From: Rhizobium sp.
GTDB lineage: Bacteria > Pseudomonadota > Alphaproteobacteria > Rhizobiales > Rhizobiaceae
NCBI GenBank assembly: GCA_003527225.1
Contig: DPXQ01000009.1
Location: 55,355-85,946 of the forward strand
Direction: 5' to 3'
DNA: 30,592 nucleotides
The notes below the pieces were generated by a model. That model was given only the letters and a program-made list of their open reading frames with translations, did not search any database and had not been told where the DNA came from. Positions 1 through 7,633 of the stretch are shown in pieces (within the stretch, counting starts at the first letter, position 1; the number at the start of each line of letters is the position of its first letter). A program made the position numbers and the translations under genes.

Positions 1-154
1 AGCCGAAGAAATTGCGGCCGAGAACGTCGGCCACAATCAACAGCATGATAGCGAATATCCAGACCGTCCCCACAGCCGCCACGGCATTCAGAGCGGCCTG
101 CAATACCCGGCGAAACGGCGAACCGTCCGCAGTCGTAACCGTGTCAACCTGCAT
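1..154 (-). CDS. TRAP transporter small permease (DctQ), N-terminal part, cut by window edge
   Basis: Reading leftward from an ATG at 154, 51 codons are open to the window edge. The peptide begins MQVDTVTTADG and then forms a hydrophobic helix (VGTVWIFAIMLLIVADVLGRN), the usual first membrane segment of DctQ proteins with the common D-x-x-G/F-R end. It follows the TRAP binding-protein gene by 59 bases on the same strand, the normal order dctP-dctQ. The large permease dctM would be expected just outside the window. DctQ proteins pair with DctM in the inner membrane to import a substrate delivered by the binding protein using a sodium or proton gradient. The family call rests on a short stretch plus context. 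Confidence 0.75.
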   Translation of the reverse strand, partial: MQVDTVTTADGSPFRRVLQAALNAVAAVGTVWIFAIMLLIVADVLGRNFFG

Positions 155-213
155 TCTAGATCCCGTGCTCAAGCGTGGTCGGTCTTCGTGACTGGTTCGC
201 GTCTGACGCCGGT

Positions 214-1287
214 CTACGCCTCGGCAGACCAGTCGCGGGCGGGCTTGATGCCGCGTGCCTTGAGTTCGGAGAAATAGGCCTTCAACACAGTCGAAGCCGG
301 CGGACCGTTGGAATCAAGCCACGGCTTTGCGACATTCGGCAAGGTGTTTGCCCATTTCTCCTTTTCCACATCCGACAGATCGCTGACCTTAAGGCCTGCG
401 GCAACCATTTCCGACATCGCCTTGGTGGCCCGCTCGGTGACGTATTCGCCATGCTTGCGCGAGGTGATGCGACCGGCTTCGCGCAACGCCACCTGGACCT
501 CCGACGGCAGTCGGTCGTGGAAGGTCTTGTTGACGGCGATGCCGCCAAAATACATCGAACCGAAACCGACACGGGCCAGATGCGGCGCGACCTCGTAGAC
601 GCGGGTCGGCTGGATACCACTGGCAAAAGACAGAGTGCCTTCCGAAACACCGGTCTGGATATCGGTATAATACGTGGTGAGCGCGCCATCGACCGGCGTG
701 CAACCGGTATTGGCCAACCAATTGGCCGAGGTTCCGGGCGCATTGAGGCGACGATTGCGGACGTCATCGACCGAGGCTATGGGGAAGTTAGCGTAGATGT
801 CGTAGCTGTCGGTCACCAGCGAGGAAAGATGGACCATGTTTTGATCGGTCCAGCCCGCCTTCAGTTCAGGCAGTTCCTCGGTCAGCTTGTCGAAAATATC
901 AATGACAGCGACATGGTCCGCATTGGCGAAGGGCGTGAAATACGTGACGTTCTGCAGCGGCATGGCAGAACCTTCCCAGACGGTTCCGACCATGCCGATA
1001 TCAACGATTCCGTCCCGCACCGCAGCGCGGGTATCATTGAACTTGTAGAGCGTGCCGCCGTAGTTCTCATGCCAGTTGATCGTGTACTTCCCGCCTGCTT
1101 CGGCCAACAGGCGGTCGAGTTCGGGCTGCAATGCCGTCTGCATCGCGTAGACCCAGATATTGTTGGTCGGATGGCTCGATCCGATCTGGATATCGATGGC
1201 TTCCGCCGCAAAACCGCGGGTATTCAGGAATGGCAGCGCAATCGTTGCCGAAGATGCAGCCAAGAATGTCCGACGTGTGGTTTTCAT
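214..1287 (-). CDS. TRAP transporter substrate-binding protein (DctP family), Tat-exported
   Basis: This 357-residue protein has an N-terminal twin-arginine signal (TTRRTFLAAS followed by a hydrophobic run to about residue 28), so it is probably exported folded to the periplasm. The mature part has the DctP look: an early IGSSHPTNN strand, RAAVRDGIVDIGMVG near residue 90, and RNRRLNAPGTSANWLANTG around residue 180, where DctP proteins place the substrate-clamping arginine. The start is backed by a strong GGGAGG about 6 bases upstream. It lies 54 bases downstream of the CoxG-like gene and just before a DctQ gene, so it is probably the last-but-two gene of the Mo-hydroxylase operon. This suggests that the transporter supplies the enzyme's substrate, probably a carboxylate. 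The substrate is not readable from sequence. Confidence 0.88.
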   Translation of the reverse strand: MKTTRRTFLAASSATIALPFLNTRGFAAEAIDIQIGSSHPTNNIWVYAMQTALQPELDRLLAEAGGKYTINWHENYGGTLYKFNDTRAAVRDGIVDIGMVGTVWEGSAMPLQNVTYFTPFANADHVAVIDIFDKLTEELPELKAGWTDQNMVHLSSLVTDSYDIYANFPIASVDDVRNRRLNAPGTSANWLANTGCTPVDGALTTYYTDIQTGVSEGTLSFASGIQPTRVYEVAPHLARVGFGSMYFGGIAVNKTFHDRLPSEVQVALREAGRITSRKHGEYVTERATKAMSEMVAAGLKVSDLSDVEKEKWANTLPNVAKPWLDSNGPPASTVLKAYFSELKARGIKPARDWSAEA

Positions 1288-1341
1288 GATTTCCTCCCTT
1301 TGAAATCCCGCGATCTGCGCGGACAGTATGCAATATTCTGC

Positions 1342-1851
1342 TTACAAGGCTGAACCGGCCCGCTCCCCTGCGCCGATGTCCTGATGCGTCTGGCCGACCT
1401 CCGCTCCGCCTTCCGCCGACAGCACCGCTTTGAAATTCGCGAAAAACTCGCCCGCCAGCTTTTGCGCCGTCGACTTGATCAGACGACTGCCGAGCGCTGC
1501 AAGCTTGCCGCCAACGGCCGCATCTGCACGGTAAGTGAGAACTGTCGTGTCTCCCTGCGCAACAAGGTTGACGCGCGCCGACCCCTTCGCAAATCCGGCA
1601 ATTCCTCCCGAGCCCTTGCCCGACAGCGTGCAAGCGGTAAGGGGCTCGATGTCGCTCAGCTCGACTTCGCCCTTGAAGCGCGCGGAAACCGGCCCGACCT
1701 TCAGTTTTACCACCGCCGAAAATTCGGTGGCGCTCGTTTGTTCCAGGATCTCGCAACCCGGTATCGACCGCTCGAGGACGGCCCGGTCGAACAAGGCCTG
1801 CCAAACCTGCTCGGGGCTGGCTTTCAGTATCTCGCTACCTTCAAGTTCCAT
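1342..1851 (-). CDS. CoxG-like SRPBCC family protein (carbon monoxide dehydrogenase subunit G family)
   Basis: The 169-residue product opens with MELEGSEILKASPEQVWQAL, the first strand and helix of an SRPBCC (START-like) fold. It continues with LERSIPGCEIL, then FSAVVKLKVGPVSARFKGEVEL and a GKGSGGIAGFAKGSARVNL segment, all characteristic of CoxG. CoxG proteins accompany molybdenum hydroxylases; in the CO dehydrogenase system the family is linked to membrane attachment of the enzyme. The gene sits 26 bases after the Mo subunit on the same strand and is probably co-transcribed. It lacks a C-terminal membrane helix, ending in a polar Gly/Ala/Glu-rich tail, so direct membrane anchoring is not evident. 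The family call is firm; the role in this system is inferred. Confidence 0.85.
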   Translation of the reverse strand: MELEGSEILKASPEQVWQALFDRAVLERSIPGCEILEQTSATEFSAVVKLKVGPVSARFKGEVELSDIEPLTACTLSGKGSGGIAGFAKGSARVNLVAQGDTTVLTYRADAAVGGKLAALGSRLIKSTAQKLAGEFFANFKAVLSAEGGAEVGQTHQDIGAGERAGSAL

Positions 1852-1877
1852 GGCATTCGCCCCTGTTCATTGATCGT

Positions 1878-4241
1878 TCAAATATGGCCGAGCGCCTGCA
1901 ATATCCGCACAGGCGTCATCGGCGTCTGGCTTATGCGGGCAGCAAACGGGCGGAGCGCGTCATTGACCGCATTCATGGCGGCGGCACCCGAAGCCGCAGT
2001 GCCGGCCTCCCCCACGCCCTTGGCGCCAAGAATGGTGTCCAGCGTCGGCGTTTCGACATGCGCTATCTCGATATCCGGCATTTCGCCGGCCATCGGCACG
2101 AGATAATCCGCCAGCGAACCGTTGGTCAGCTGGCCCGCATCGTCGTAGAGACACTCTTCGAAAAAGGCTGCGCCCAAACCCTGAACCACGCCGCCGCGGA
2201 TCTGTTCGTCGACCAGAAGCGGATTGATGATGCGCCCGCAGTCCTCGACGACCCAGTGCTTCAGGAGCTTGACCATGCCGGTTTCGACATCGACTTCGAC
2301 ATAGCTGGCCTGGACGCCATTGGTGAAATCGAACGGATAGCCGCCCGGGGCAAAGTGGTGGACCGCTGTCAAGGAATTGTCGCTGCCCCTGGGCAGGGTG
2401 TCCGGGCGATAGGTCGCGATGCGGCCGATTTCGGCAAGCGCCATCCTTGGCGCGCCGGTCACCGCATCGATGACGTTTCCGCCCGAAAGGGCAAGCCCGC
2501 CCGGATCGGCCTGCAGGATCTGGCCGGCTAGCGCGAGAATCTGGTCGCGCAGCTTGCGCCCGGCCCACAAAGCCGTCTCTCCGCCGATGCCTGCACCCCG
2601 ACAGGCCCACGTCGCGCCACCGCTTGGCGTCGTGTCGGTATCTCCGGTGATCACCTTGACCCTGTCCGGCGCGACACCGAGCTGATCGGCAACAACCTGC
2701 GCGATGATCGTCTCGGTCCCCTGTCCCTGCTCCGTGACCGAAATCATGCACTGGACATCGCCTGCGGGCGTCAGCTTGACGATGGCCCCATCCTGCGCGG
2801 AGATTCTGGCACCGCCGACGCCGTAGAAGGCCGCACCCGGATTGGTGATCTCGACAAAAGGCGCAATACCGATGCCGCGATAAATGCCCTGCTTGCGCAA
2901 CGCCGCCTGTTCGGCCCGCAAGGAGTCATAACCCATCATTTCACGAAGGCGGGTCAGGCACGCCTCATGCGACAACTTCTCGAACTGGTAGCCGGTGGCC
3001 GATACATGCGGATAGGCATTATCCGCGACCACGTTGCGCGCGCGCATGTCAAAGGGATCGAGCTCCAGCGCTTCGGCGGCCCGGTCGACCAGCACCTCGG
3101 TCACCGCACAGGCGATCGGATGACCGACAGCGCGGTACTGGCTGGTCTGTACCTTGTTCTGGAAGACAACCGACAGCCGGCCACGATAGTCCGGCATCGC
3201 ATAAGGGCCGCCCATCAGGCGTATCACCTGGTTGCCCTCCACCGCGCTGGTGCGCGGATAGGAGGAAAAGGCCCCGACCTGGGTCAGATCATCGACCTCC
3301 ATTGCCGTGATCCGGCCGTCAGACGCGACCGCCATCCGTGCCGTCACCTTGTGGTCGCGGGCGTGGATATCGGAGATGAAGGCCTCCAGTCTGTCTGCGA
3401 CGAAACGCACCGGGCGACCCAGAAGCTTGCTGGCCGCCACCGCCCCCATCTCTTCATGATAGACGTGCAGCTTCATGCCGAACGAGCCGCCGACGTCGGG
3501 CGCGATCACCCTGACCTGCCCTTCGCTCAAACCGAAATGGCGGGCGTAGACGTCCTGAAACTGATACGGGGTCTGCGTACCCTGATGCACGGTCAGTTGC
3601 CCCGTCGAGGCATCGAAATCGGCTATGATGGCGCGTGGCTCGAGCGTCACGGCTGTATGACGGCCGAAAACGAACTCCGCCTCGACCACATGCGCCGCTT
3701 CGGCGAACGCGCGGTCGACGCCGGCGGTTTCCAGCACCGTGCCGTAGCACAGGTTGCTGGACAGTCCGGGTGCGGCGATGGCCGCATCCGCCTGGAGCGC
3801 CAGCGCCCCGTCGACGACCGGCTCGTCATCCTCGATATCGAGCACGACCAGCTCGCAGGCGTCCTCGGCCTCGGCCCGGCTACGGGCGATTACCATGACG
3901 ACCGGCTGGCCCGCCCACAGCAGGACACCATCCGCCAGAATATTCTGGGCAATGCTTGTCATGCGGGCGAAATGATCGAGGGTTCCCGTCCATGGCGTGC
4001 ATGTCGGGTTCAGCTCGGCCGCTGTGAATACCTTGATGATACCCGGCGCGCGCGATGCCGCCTCGACATCCAGGCCCACGATACGACCATGCGCAAGCGG
4101 ACTGCGGACAAACGCGGCATGCACCATCCGGGGCAGCACGATATCCGTGACGAACCGGCCGCGCCCGGCGACATGACGAAGGGCGTTCTGTCGCCGGTGC
4201 GACTGGCCGATATGGGCTTGCGTATCTGGCAAGGCCGTCAT
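1878..4241 (-). CDS. xanthine dehydrogenase/CoxL-family molybdopterin-binding subunit
   Basis: This is a 787-residue large subunit of a molybdenum hydroxylase; length and layout match the family. Visible landmarks are the N-terminal GRGRFVTDI and FVRSPLAHGRI strands, GGSFGMK near residue 253 (cofactor binding), QYRAVGHP near residue 368 in the active-site loop, and GVGEAGT near residue 743 carrying the conserved catalytic glutamate. True (form I) CO dehydrogenases have AYRCSFR in the loop and form II relatives have AYRGAGR. This protein has neither, so CO oxidation is unlikely and hydroxylation of an aldehyde, acid or N-heterocycle is more plausible. Its ATG overlaps the stop of the 2Fe-2S subunit gene in an ATGA junction, indicating translational coupling. 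The substrate is unknown. Confidence 0.9.
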   Translation of the reverse strand: MTALPDTQAHIGQSHRRQNALRHVAGRGRFVTDIVLPRMVHAAFVRSPLAHGRIVGLDVEAASRAPGIIKVFTAAELNPTCTPWTGTLDHFARMTSIAQNILADGVLLWAGQPVVMVIARSRAEAEDACELVVLDIEDDEPVVDGALALQADAAIAAPGLSSNLCYGTVLETAGVDRAFAEAAHVVEAEFVFGRHTAVTLEPRAIIADFDASTGQLTVHQGTQTPYQFQDVYARHFGLSEGQVRVIAPDVGGSFGMKLHVYHEEMGAVAASKLLGRPVRFVADRLEAFISDIHARDHKVTARMAVASDGRITAMEVDDLTQVGAFSSYPRTSAVEGNQVIRLMGGPYAMPDYRGRLSVVFQNKVQTSQYRAVGHPIACAVTEVLVDRAAEALELDPFDMRARNVVADNAYPHVSATGYQFEKLSHEACLTRLREMMGYDSLRAEQAALRKQGIYRGIGIAPFVEITNPGAAFYGVGGARISAQDGAIVKLTPAGDVQCMISVTEQGQGTETIIAQVVADQLGVAPDRVKVITGDTDTTPSGGATWACRGAGIGGETALWAGRKLRDQILALAGQILQADPGGLALSGGNVIDAVTGAPRMALAEIGRIATYRPDTLPRGSDNSLTAVHHFAPGGYPFDFTNGVQASYVEVDVETGMVKLLKHWVVEDCGRIINPLLVDEQIRGGVVQGLGAAFFEECLYDDAGQLTNGSLADYLVPMAGEMPDIEIAHVETPTLDTILGAKGVGEAGTAASGAAAMNAVNDALRPFAARISQTPMTPVRILQALGHI

Positions 4242-4720
4242 TTAGCCTCCTCCCCCATGCGTTGCGTCGCCGTTGCCTCGATCGCATCGACGATCGCTTC
4301 ATAGCCGGTGCAGCGGCAATAGTTTCCCGACAGGGCATCGCGGATTTCAGGCCGTCCGGGTGTGTGGTTCTCCGCCAGGAGGGCATGCGCCGTAACCATC
4401 ATACCCGGGGTGCAGAACCCGCATTGAAGCGCGTTCCGGTCGTGGAAGGCCGCCTGGAGATCGGCGATGACACCGCGCTCGTTCAGCCCTTCCAGCGTTT
4501 CGATGACGTGCCCGTCGGCCTGTGCCGCAAGCGTCAGACAGGCATGGACCGGCTTACCGCCGAGCAGGACAAGACATGCTCCGCAGGCACCCATTTCGCA
4601 GCCGAGATGGGTGGCGGTCAGCCCCAACCGATCACGCAGGAAATCCGCAAGACTAAGACGCGCCTCGACCGTTTCGCGAACCGCTTCGCCATTGACTGTC
4701 ATGGTGATTTCGATCGTCAC
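4238..4720 (-). CDS. 2Fe-2S subunit of molybdenum hydroxylase (CoxS/XdhA-like)
   Basis: This 160-residue electron-transfer subunit carries both iron-sulfur clusters of the family. The N-terminal plant-ferredoxin cluster uses C41, C46, C49 and C61 (in CEMGACGAC and HAC). The C-terminal helical cluster uses C100, C103, C135 and C137 (in CGFC and CRC). It passes electrons from the molybdenum site to the FAD subunit. The start is a GTG that overlaps the stop of the FAD-subunit gene (GTGA), and its own stop overlaps the large subunit (ATGA), so all three subunits are translationally coupled. All eight ligand cysteines are present, so the protein looks functional. Confidence 0.93.
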   Translation of the reverse strand: MTIEITMTVNGEAVRETVEARLSLADFLRDRLGLTATHLGCEMGACGACLVLLGGKPVHACLTLAAQADGHVIETLEGLNERGVIADLQAAFHDRNALQCGFCTPGMMVTAHALLAENHTPGRPEIRDALSGNYCRCTGYEAIVDAIEATATQRMGEEAK

Positions 4721-5580
4721 GCCTTCTGCCCTCCAAGGCTGCCAAGAAGCCGCCCGAGCAGGACGCGTGCAAGGTGGAGCCGCATGGCGCCCGACATCTG
4801 CGGCTGGTCGTCCGGTTCCAGATCGTCGGCCAGCGCCGCTTGGGCGGCCTTGATTGTCACCCGATCGAGCACGCAGCCCCTCAGCACGGCTTCGACGCTC
4901 GCCGTCCGGGTTGGCTTCGGTCCGACGGAAAAGAAGGCGATGCCGATATCCCCGAGGCGGCCGCCATCAAAAGAGGCCTGAATGCCGGCCCCGACCATCG
5001 CATAGTCGCCGCGCCGCCGCGCCAGCTCATCGAAAGCCACGACTTGACCCGCGACAACGGGCGGCACGAAGACCGAACGGAGAATCTCGCCCGGCTCCAT
5101 CGCCGTCTCATAGAGACCAAGAAAGAAATCGTCCGCCGGTATGCGCCGCAGGCCTTGCGGCCCGACGACCTCGATCTCGGCGCGCATGGCGATCGCCACA
5201 GCGGGAAATTCCGACGCGGGATCGGCCAGCGACAGGCTGCCGCCGATGGTGCCGCGGTTGCGAATGGCCGGATGGGCGACATGGGGCGCAGCCGCCTTGA
5301 GCAACGGCGCGTGAGCGCGGATCAACGGATTGCTGATCATCTCGGCATGGCGCGTCATTGCGCCAATCCGCAGCCAGCCGTCCACCAACTCGACGCCCGA
5401 TAACTCGGCGATGCGCGAGATATCGATCAACAGCGACGGCGCCTGAAGTCGCAGGGTCAGCGAGGGAATGACGCTGTGGCCGCCGGCAAGATAGATTGCA
5501 TCGCCCTCCTGCCCTGCGAAAGCATCGAGCGCGGCCGAAAGGGTTTCCACCCGAAGATAGTCCAATGCAGGCGATTTCAT
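4717..5580 (-). CDS. FAD-binding subunit of molybdenum hydroxylase (CoxM-like)
   Basis: This is a 287-residue flavin subunit. AGGHS at residues 32-36 and RNRGTIGGS at 107-115, followed by LADPASEFPA, are the two FAD-pyrophosphate-binding loops of the CoxM family. The reading frame is open further upstream, but the ATG at 5580 is preceded by a good GGGAGGA site and starts the family-typical MKSPALDYLR, so the longer version is rejected. It is the first gene of the operon, giving the order FAD, Fe-S, Mo subunit seen in CO dehydrogenase-type operons. Its promoter faces the divergent TetR gene across about 143 bases containing two palindromes. It would re-oxidise the Fe-S subunit and hand electrons to an acceptor. 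Confidence 0.92.
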   Translation of the reverse strand: MKSPALDYLRVETLSAALDAFAGQEGDAIYLAGGHSVIPSLTLRLQAPSLLIDISRIAELSGVELVDGWLRIGAMTRHAEMISNPLIRAHAPLLKAAAPHVAHPAIRNRGTIGGSLSLADPASEFPAVAIAMRAEIEVVGPQGLRRIPADDFFLGLYETAMEPGEILRSVFVPPVVAGQVVAFDELARRRGDYAMVGAGIQASFDGGRLGDIGIAFFSVGPKPTRTASVEAVLRGCVLDRVTIKAAQAALADDLEPDDQPQMSGAMRLHLARVLLGRLLGSLGGQKA

Positions 5581-5608
5581 GCGTCCTCCCAAATGCGGCC
5601 TCCACCGC

Positions 5609-5632
5609 ATTTGTAACCAATTGGTCACAAAT
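5609..5632. promoter_or_regulatory. Palindromic operator 1, probable TetR-family binding site
   Basis: This 24-base inverted repeat has 11 of 12 arm positions pairing; its core read on the minus strand is TGACCAATTGGTTA. It lies 29 bases upstream of the FAD-subunit start, where a bound repressor would block transcription of the Mo-hydroxylase operon. The divergent TetR regulator is the obvious candidate binder. The symmetry is seen directly; binding is inferred. Confidence 0.7.
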
Positions 5633-5661
5633 TATCCAAGGCGGAAAATTCCGCAAGAGCA

Positions 5662-5682
5662 AAAGTGACCACTTGGTTATTT
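5662..5682. promoter_or_regulatory. Palindromic operator 2, probable TetR-family binding site
   Basis: The core TGACCACTTGGTTA (5666-5679) matches the minus-strand core of the first operator at 13 of 14 bases. The two centres are 52 bases apart, close to five helical turns, so dimers bound at both sites would lie on the same DNA face. This copy is nearer the TetR start (about 44 bases upstream), which fits autoregulation. Confidence 0.65.
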
Positions 5683-5723
5683 TATTTTCTGTGACTACAA
5701 GAAGACGAGACAGGGAGAAACGA

Positions 5724-6380
5724 ATGACCACACCGACGCCCGCCTTGGCCGCGGAGCGCCCGCGACGGAAGAACATGCGCGCCGACGAGCGCGAGAAGGC
5801 TATCGTGACTGAAGCCGTTCGTTTCTTCGCCGAAGTGGGTTTCGAGGGCCAGACCCGCGAACTGGCCAAGCGCATGGGCATCTCTCATGCGGTGATCTAT
5901 CGCCATTTCGAAAGCAAGGATGCGCTGATCGAGCGCGTCTACGACTACATCTATCTGCGCCGCTGGAATCCGGAATGGGAACCGCTCGTTCTCGATCGCA
6001 GCCGCACGCTGGAAGCGAGATTGACCCAGTTCTACAAGGAATATGCCGCCCGCGTGTTCGACTACGACTGGGTCCGCATCTTTGTGTCCTCAGGTCTCAA
6101 ATCATACGATCTCACCGACCGCTATCTGGCGATCATCCGGGAAAAGATCATCAGGCCGGCGGCCATGGAACTGCGTGTCGAGCTTGGTGGTCAGCCGGCG
6201 GGCGAGATGCCGGATCAAAACGACCTTGAGCTGTTCTGGGGGTTGCACGGCAGCATCTTCTACATTGCGATCCGCAAATACGTCTACAACGTCTTGGTCG
6301 AGATAGACGTCGACACTGTTGTCGAAAACACCGTGAGGGCATTTTTCAATGGCGTTCGACCCAATGGCGGCAGGGTTTGA
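5724..6380 (+). CDS. TetR/AcrR family transcriptional regulator
   Basis: This is a 218-residue one-component regulator. After a basic N-terminal tail (RPRRKNMRADERE), the TetR DNA-binding domain occupies about residues 22-68, with the helix-turn-helix at 43-62 and the signature AVIYRHFESKDAL. The rest is a helical ligand-binding domain ending in a C-terminal helix (VVENTVRAFFNGV). The frame is open upstream, but the ATG at 5724 follows GGGAGAAACGA and places the domain correctly, so it was chosen. The gene is transcribed divergently from the Mo-hydroxylase/TRAP operon and the shared region has two matching palindromes. It most likely represses that operon until the substrate or a product binds. 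Confidence 0.9.
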   Translation: MTTPTPALAAERPRRKNMRADEREKAIVTEAVRFFAEVGFEGQTRELAKRMGISHAVIYRHFESKDALIERVYDYIYLRRWNPEWEPLVLDRSRTLEARLTQFYKEYAARVFDYDWVRIFVSSGLKSYDLTDRYLAIIREKIIRPAAMELRVELGGQPAGEMPDQNDLELFWGLHGSIFYIAIRKYVYNVLVEIDVDTVVENTVRAFFNGVRPNGGRV

Positions 6381-6575
6381 TGCCAGTCTTGCCGACACGA
6401 TGAGACTAATGGGCCCAGGTGACCCGAAGCCGTGATTCTGGCCAAGTTGAAGAAGGAAAAATGAACGTTGGCAAGAGCCAGGACCGTTCTTCTCCTCCAA
6501 TCTCATGGATATCGACCTCCATGGAGGAATTGCAGCTCTCGGCGATCTCGAACATCTCGGAGATCAATCGCTGCA

Positions 6576-6981
6576 AGTACCGTCGGGCAGGATCTTGGCG
6601 ACAAGGCAGCGGTCGTTGTCGTATACGATCGATTGCGGCACGGCCCCGAAGAAGGCAAACGCATGGACGTGGCCATCCACCCAAGCCTCCGACGCCGCCG
6701 TCAGATAGGCCCGCACATAGCAGCCGTCGCTATGCGGCAGGTGTCCAGTACGAAGAAATGCGCCTTCCGCTCCACGCCGCCAATGATGACCATCGCCTCG
6801 CCGAAATCGGCTTGCGCGTGGCCCCGGCGGATGCGACAGCGGCACGAACACCTCCTGGCGACGCTGATCGCGCTCACGCATGTTATCCTTGATGATCGTA
6901 TAGCCACCAGTGAACCCGCATTCGTCTCAAAGCCGGTCGAATACCTGCTTGGCCGTATGGCGCTGCGCGGCGGTGCCCGGC
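6576..6981 (-). pseudogene. istA: IS21-family IstA transposase fragment, decayed
   Basis: Minus-strand translation gives an internal piece of IstA. It runs PGTAAQRHTAKQVFDRL, then DECGFTGGYTIIKDNMRERD and QEVFVPLSHPPG. Next comes HAQADFGEAMVIIGGVER in another frame, then back to LPHSDGCYVRAY, AWVDGHVHAFAFFGAVPQS and VYDNDRCLVAKILPDGT. The DFGEA and DND segments belong to the DDE integrase core. The damage is clear: a TGA replaces an arginine codon at 6927-6929, and two compensating frameshifts flank the HAQADFGEA section. Both ends of the gene are missing, as is IstB, and no terminal repeats were found. This is a dead remnant of an insertion. Confidence 0.85.
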
Positions 6982-7032
6982 TTGCAATCCGGAGAAGCCG
7001 ACGCGGGATCGCACTTCTCTATGGAACAGCCC

Positions 7033-7290
7033 TTAGCTGTGGGCGTCAAAGAAGCGGCGGTTGCCGCAGAATTCCGGTCCCGTTTCCATTTGGCCTTCGC
7101 AATGCGAAAGCCATGCTTCACATGCGTCGCTGTGGCGACAGAAGAGGCAGGATCTCACCGCTCGCGCTAAGCTCAGTCCGAGCTGTTCCTGTCCTGCCAA
7201 TGCCTGATCGACGCCCAGCCGTTCCATCATCACGCTCATCAGATGCGACTGGCGCTCCAACCCCGTGGCGACCCTTTCGATGATACCCAT
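7033..7290 (-). CDS. DUF6455-type small cysteine-rich protein
   Basis: This 85-residue protein begins MGIIERVATGLERQSHLMSVMMERLGVD and carries the DUF6455 pattern of cysteines C48, C51, C57 and C75 (CLFC, then DACEAW, then PEFCGNRRFF). Four spaced cysteines suggest a bound metal or cluster; the family has no established function that I know of. The frame continues upstream, but the ATG at 7290 has GGGAGTGGAAG before it and matches the usual length. The gene stands alone on the minus strand between an istA relic and the GntR gene. An FNR/FixK-like box and a -10-like hexamer lie upstream, suggesting expression at low oxygen. Confidence 0.75.
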   Translation of the reverse strand: MGIIERVATGLERQSHLMSVMMERLGVDQALAGQEQLGLSLARAVRSCLFCRHSDACEAWLSHCEGQMETGPEFCGNRRFFDAHS

Positions 7291-7323
7291 CTTCCACTCC
7301 CATCTTGCAGACATCCTAAATTA

Positions 7324-7365
7324 AACATAGCGAGATCCCTCGCCGCCGCTTTTGATCCAGCGCAA
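7324..7365 (-). promoter_or_regulatory. FNR/FixK-type box with -10 hexamer upstream of the DUF6455 gene
   Basis: TTGATCCAGCGCAA at 7352-7365 resembles the FNR/FixK consensus TTGAT-N4-ATCAA, with one half perfect and the other at 3 of 5. If it were centred at -41.5, transcription would start near 7317 on the minus strand. The -10 hexamer would then fall at 7324-7329, where the sequence reads TATGTT. The geometry is that of a class II activated promoter. The match is seen; activation at low oxygen is inferred. Confidence 0.5.
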
Positions 7366-7575
7366 GCAAAGCGACACAATCCCTCGCGCGCACCTAGTGG
7401 TCGATCCGCAGAAAAACAGACGCGAAGCCGCTTGCGGGATAGACAGCACGCAATGGATCGGAACCCGTCGGGATCATTCTGATCAACGGTGTGACGCCAT
7501 GCAGTTCGGCTCGGCAAAGTCGGATTTTGAAATAATTCGGTTGACTCCAGAAACTTTCACGCTTTTATGGAGAAA
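7366..7575. other. Non-coding stretch upstream of the GntR gene
   Basis: No convincing gene is found here in any frame. It is the divergent spacer between the DUF6455 promoter and the GntR regulator. It presumably includes the GntR promoter, but I could not pick out a clear -35/-10 pair. Confidence 0.5.
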
Positions 7576-7596
7576 TTGGTAAGACCACTTTACCAA
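7576..7596. promoter_or_regulatory. Candidate GntR/FadR-type operator
   Basis: TTGGTAA and TTACCAA form perfect 7-base arms around a 7-base spacer, and inside lies TGGTAAGACCA (7577-7587). FadR-subfamily GntR regulators typically bind TGGT-N3-ACCA, which this matches. It is 38 bases upstream of the GntR start, so autoregulation is plausible. No second copy was found in front of the TRAP genes. Confidence 0.5.
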
Positions 7597-7633
7597 ATGC
7601 GCATGGGAGGACTTGCGCTTAGGGAGGATAGCG

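Noticed and set aside
175..1353. 392-codon plus-strand open frame opposite the TRAP binding-protein gene
   Set aside because: It is antisense to a gene with signal peptide, ribosome-binding site and DctP motifs; high-GC DNA gives such mirror frames.
2967..4304. 445-codon plus-strand open frame opposite the Mo subunit
   Set aside because: No domain or ribosome-binding site; the minus strand encodes a complete molybdenum hydroxylase subunit.
1878..5580. Annotation as carbon monoxide dehydrogenase (coxMSL)
   Set aside because: Subunit order and CoxG fit, but the active-site loop lacks the form I AYRCSFR signature, so the cox gene names would overstate the function.
6528..6576. Possible transposase-end or promoter palindrome near CCTCCATGGAGG (6519-6530) beside the istA relic
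   Set aside because: No matching copy was found on the other side of the relic, so it cannot be supported as a terminal repeat.
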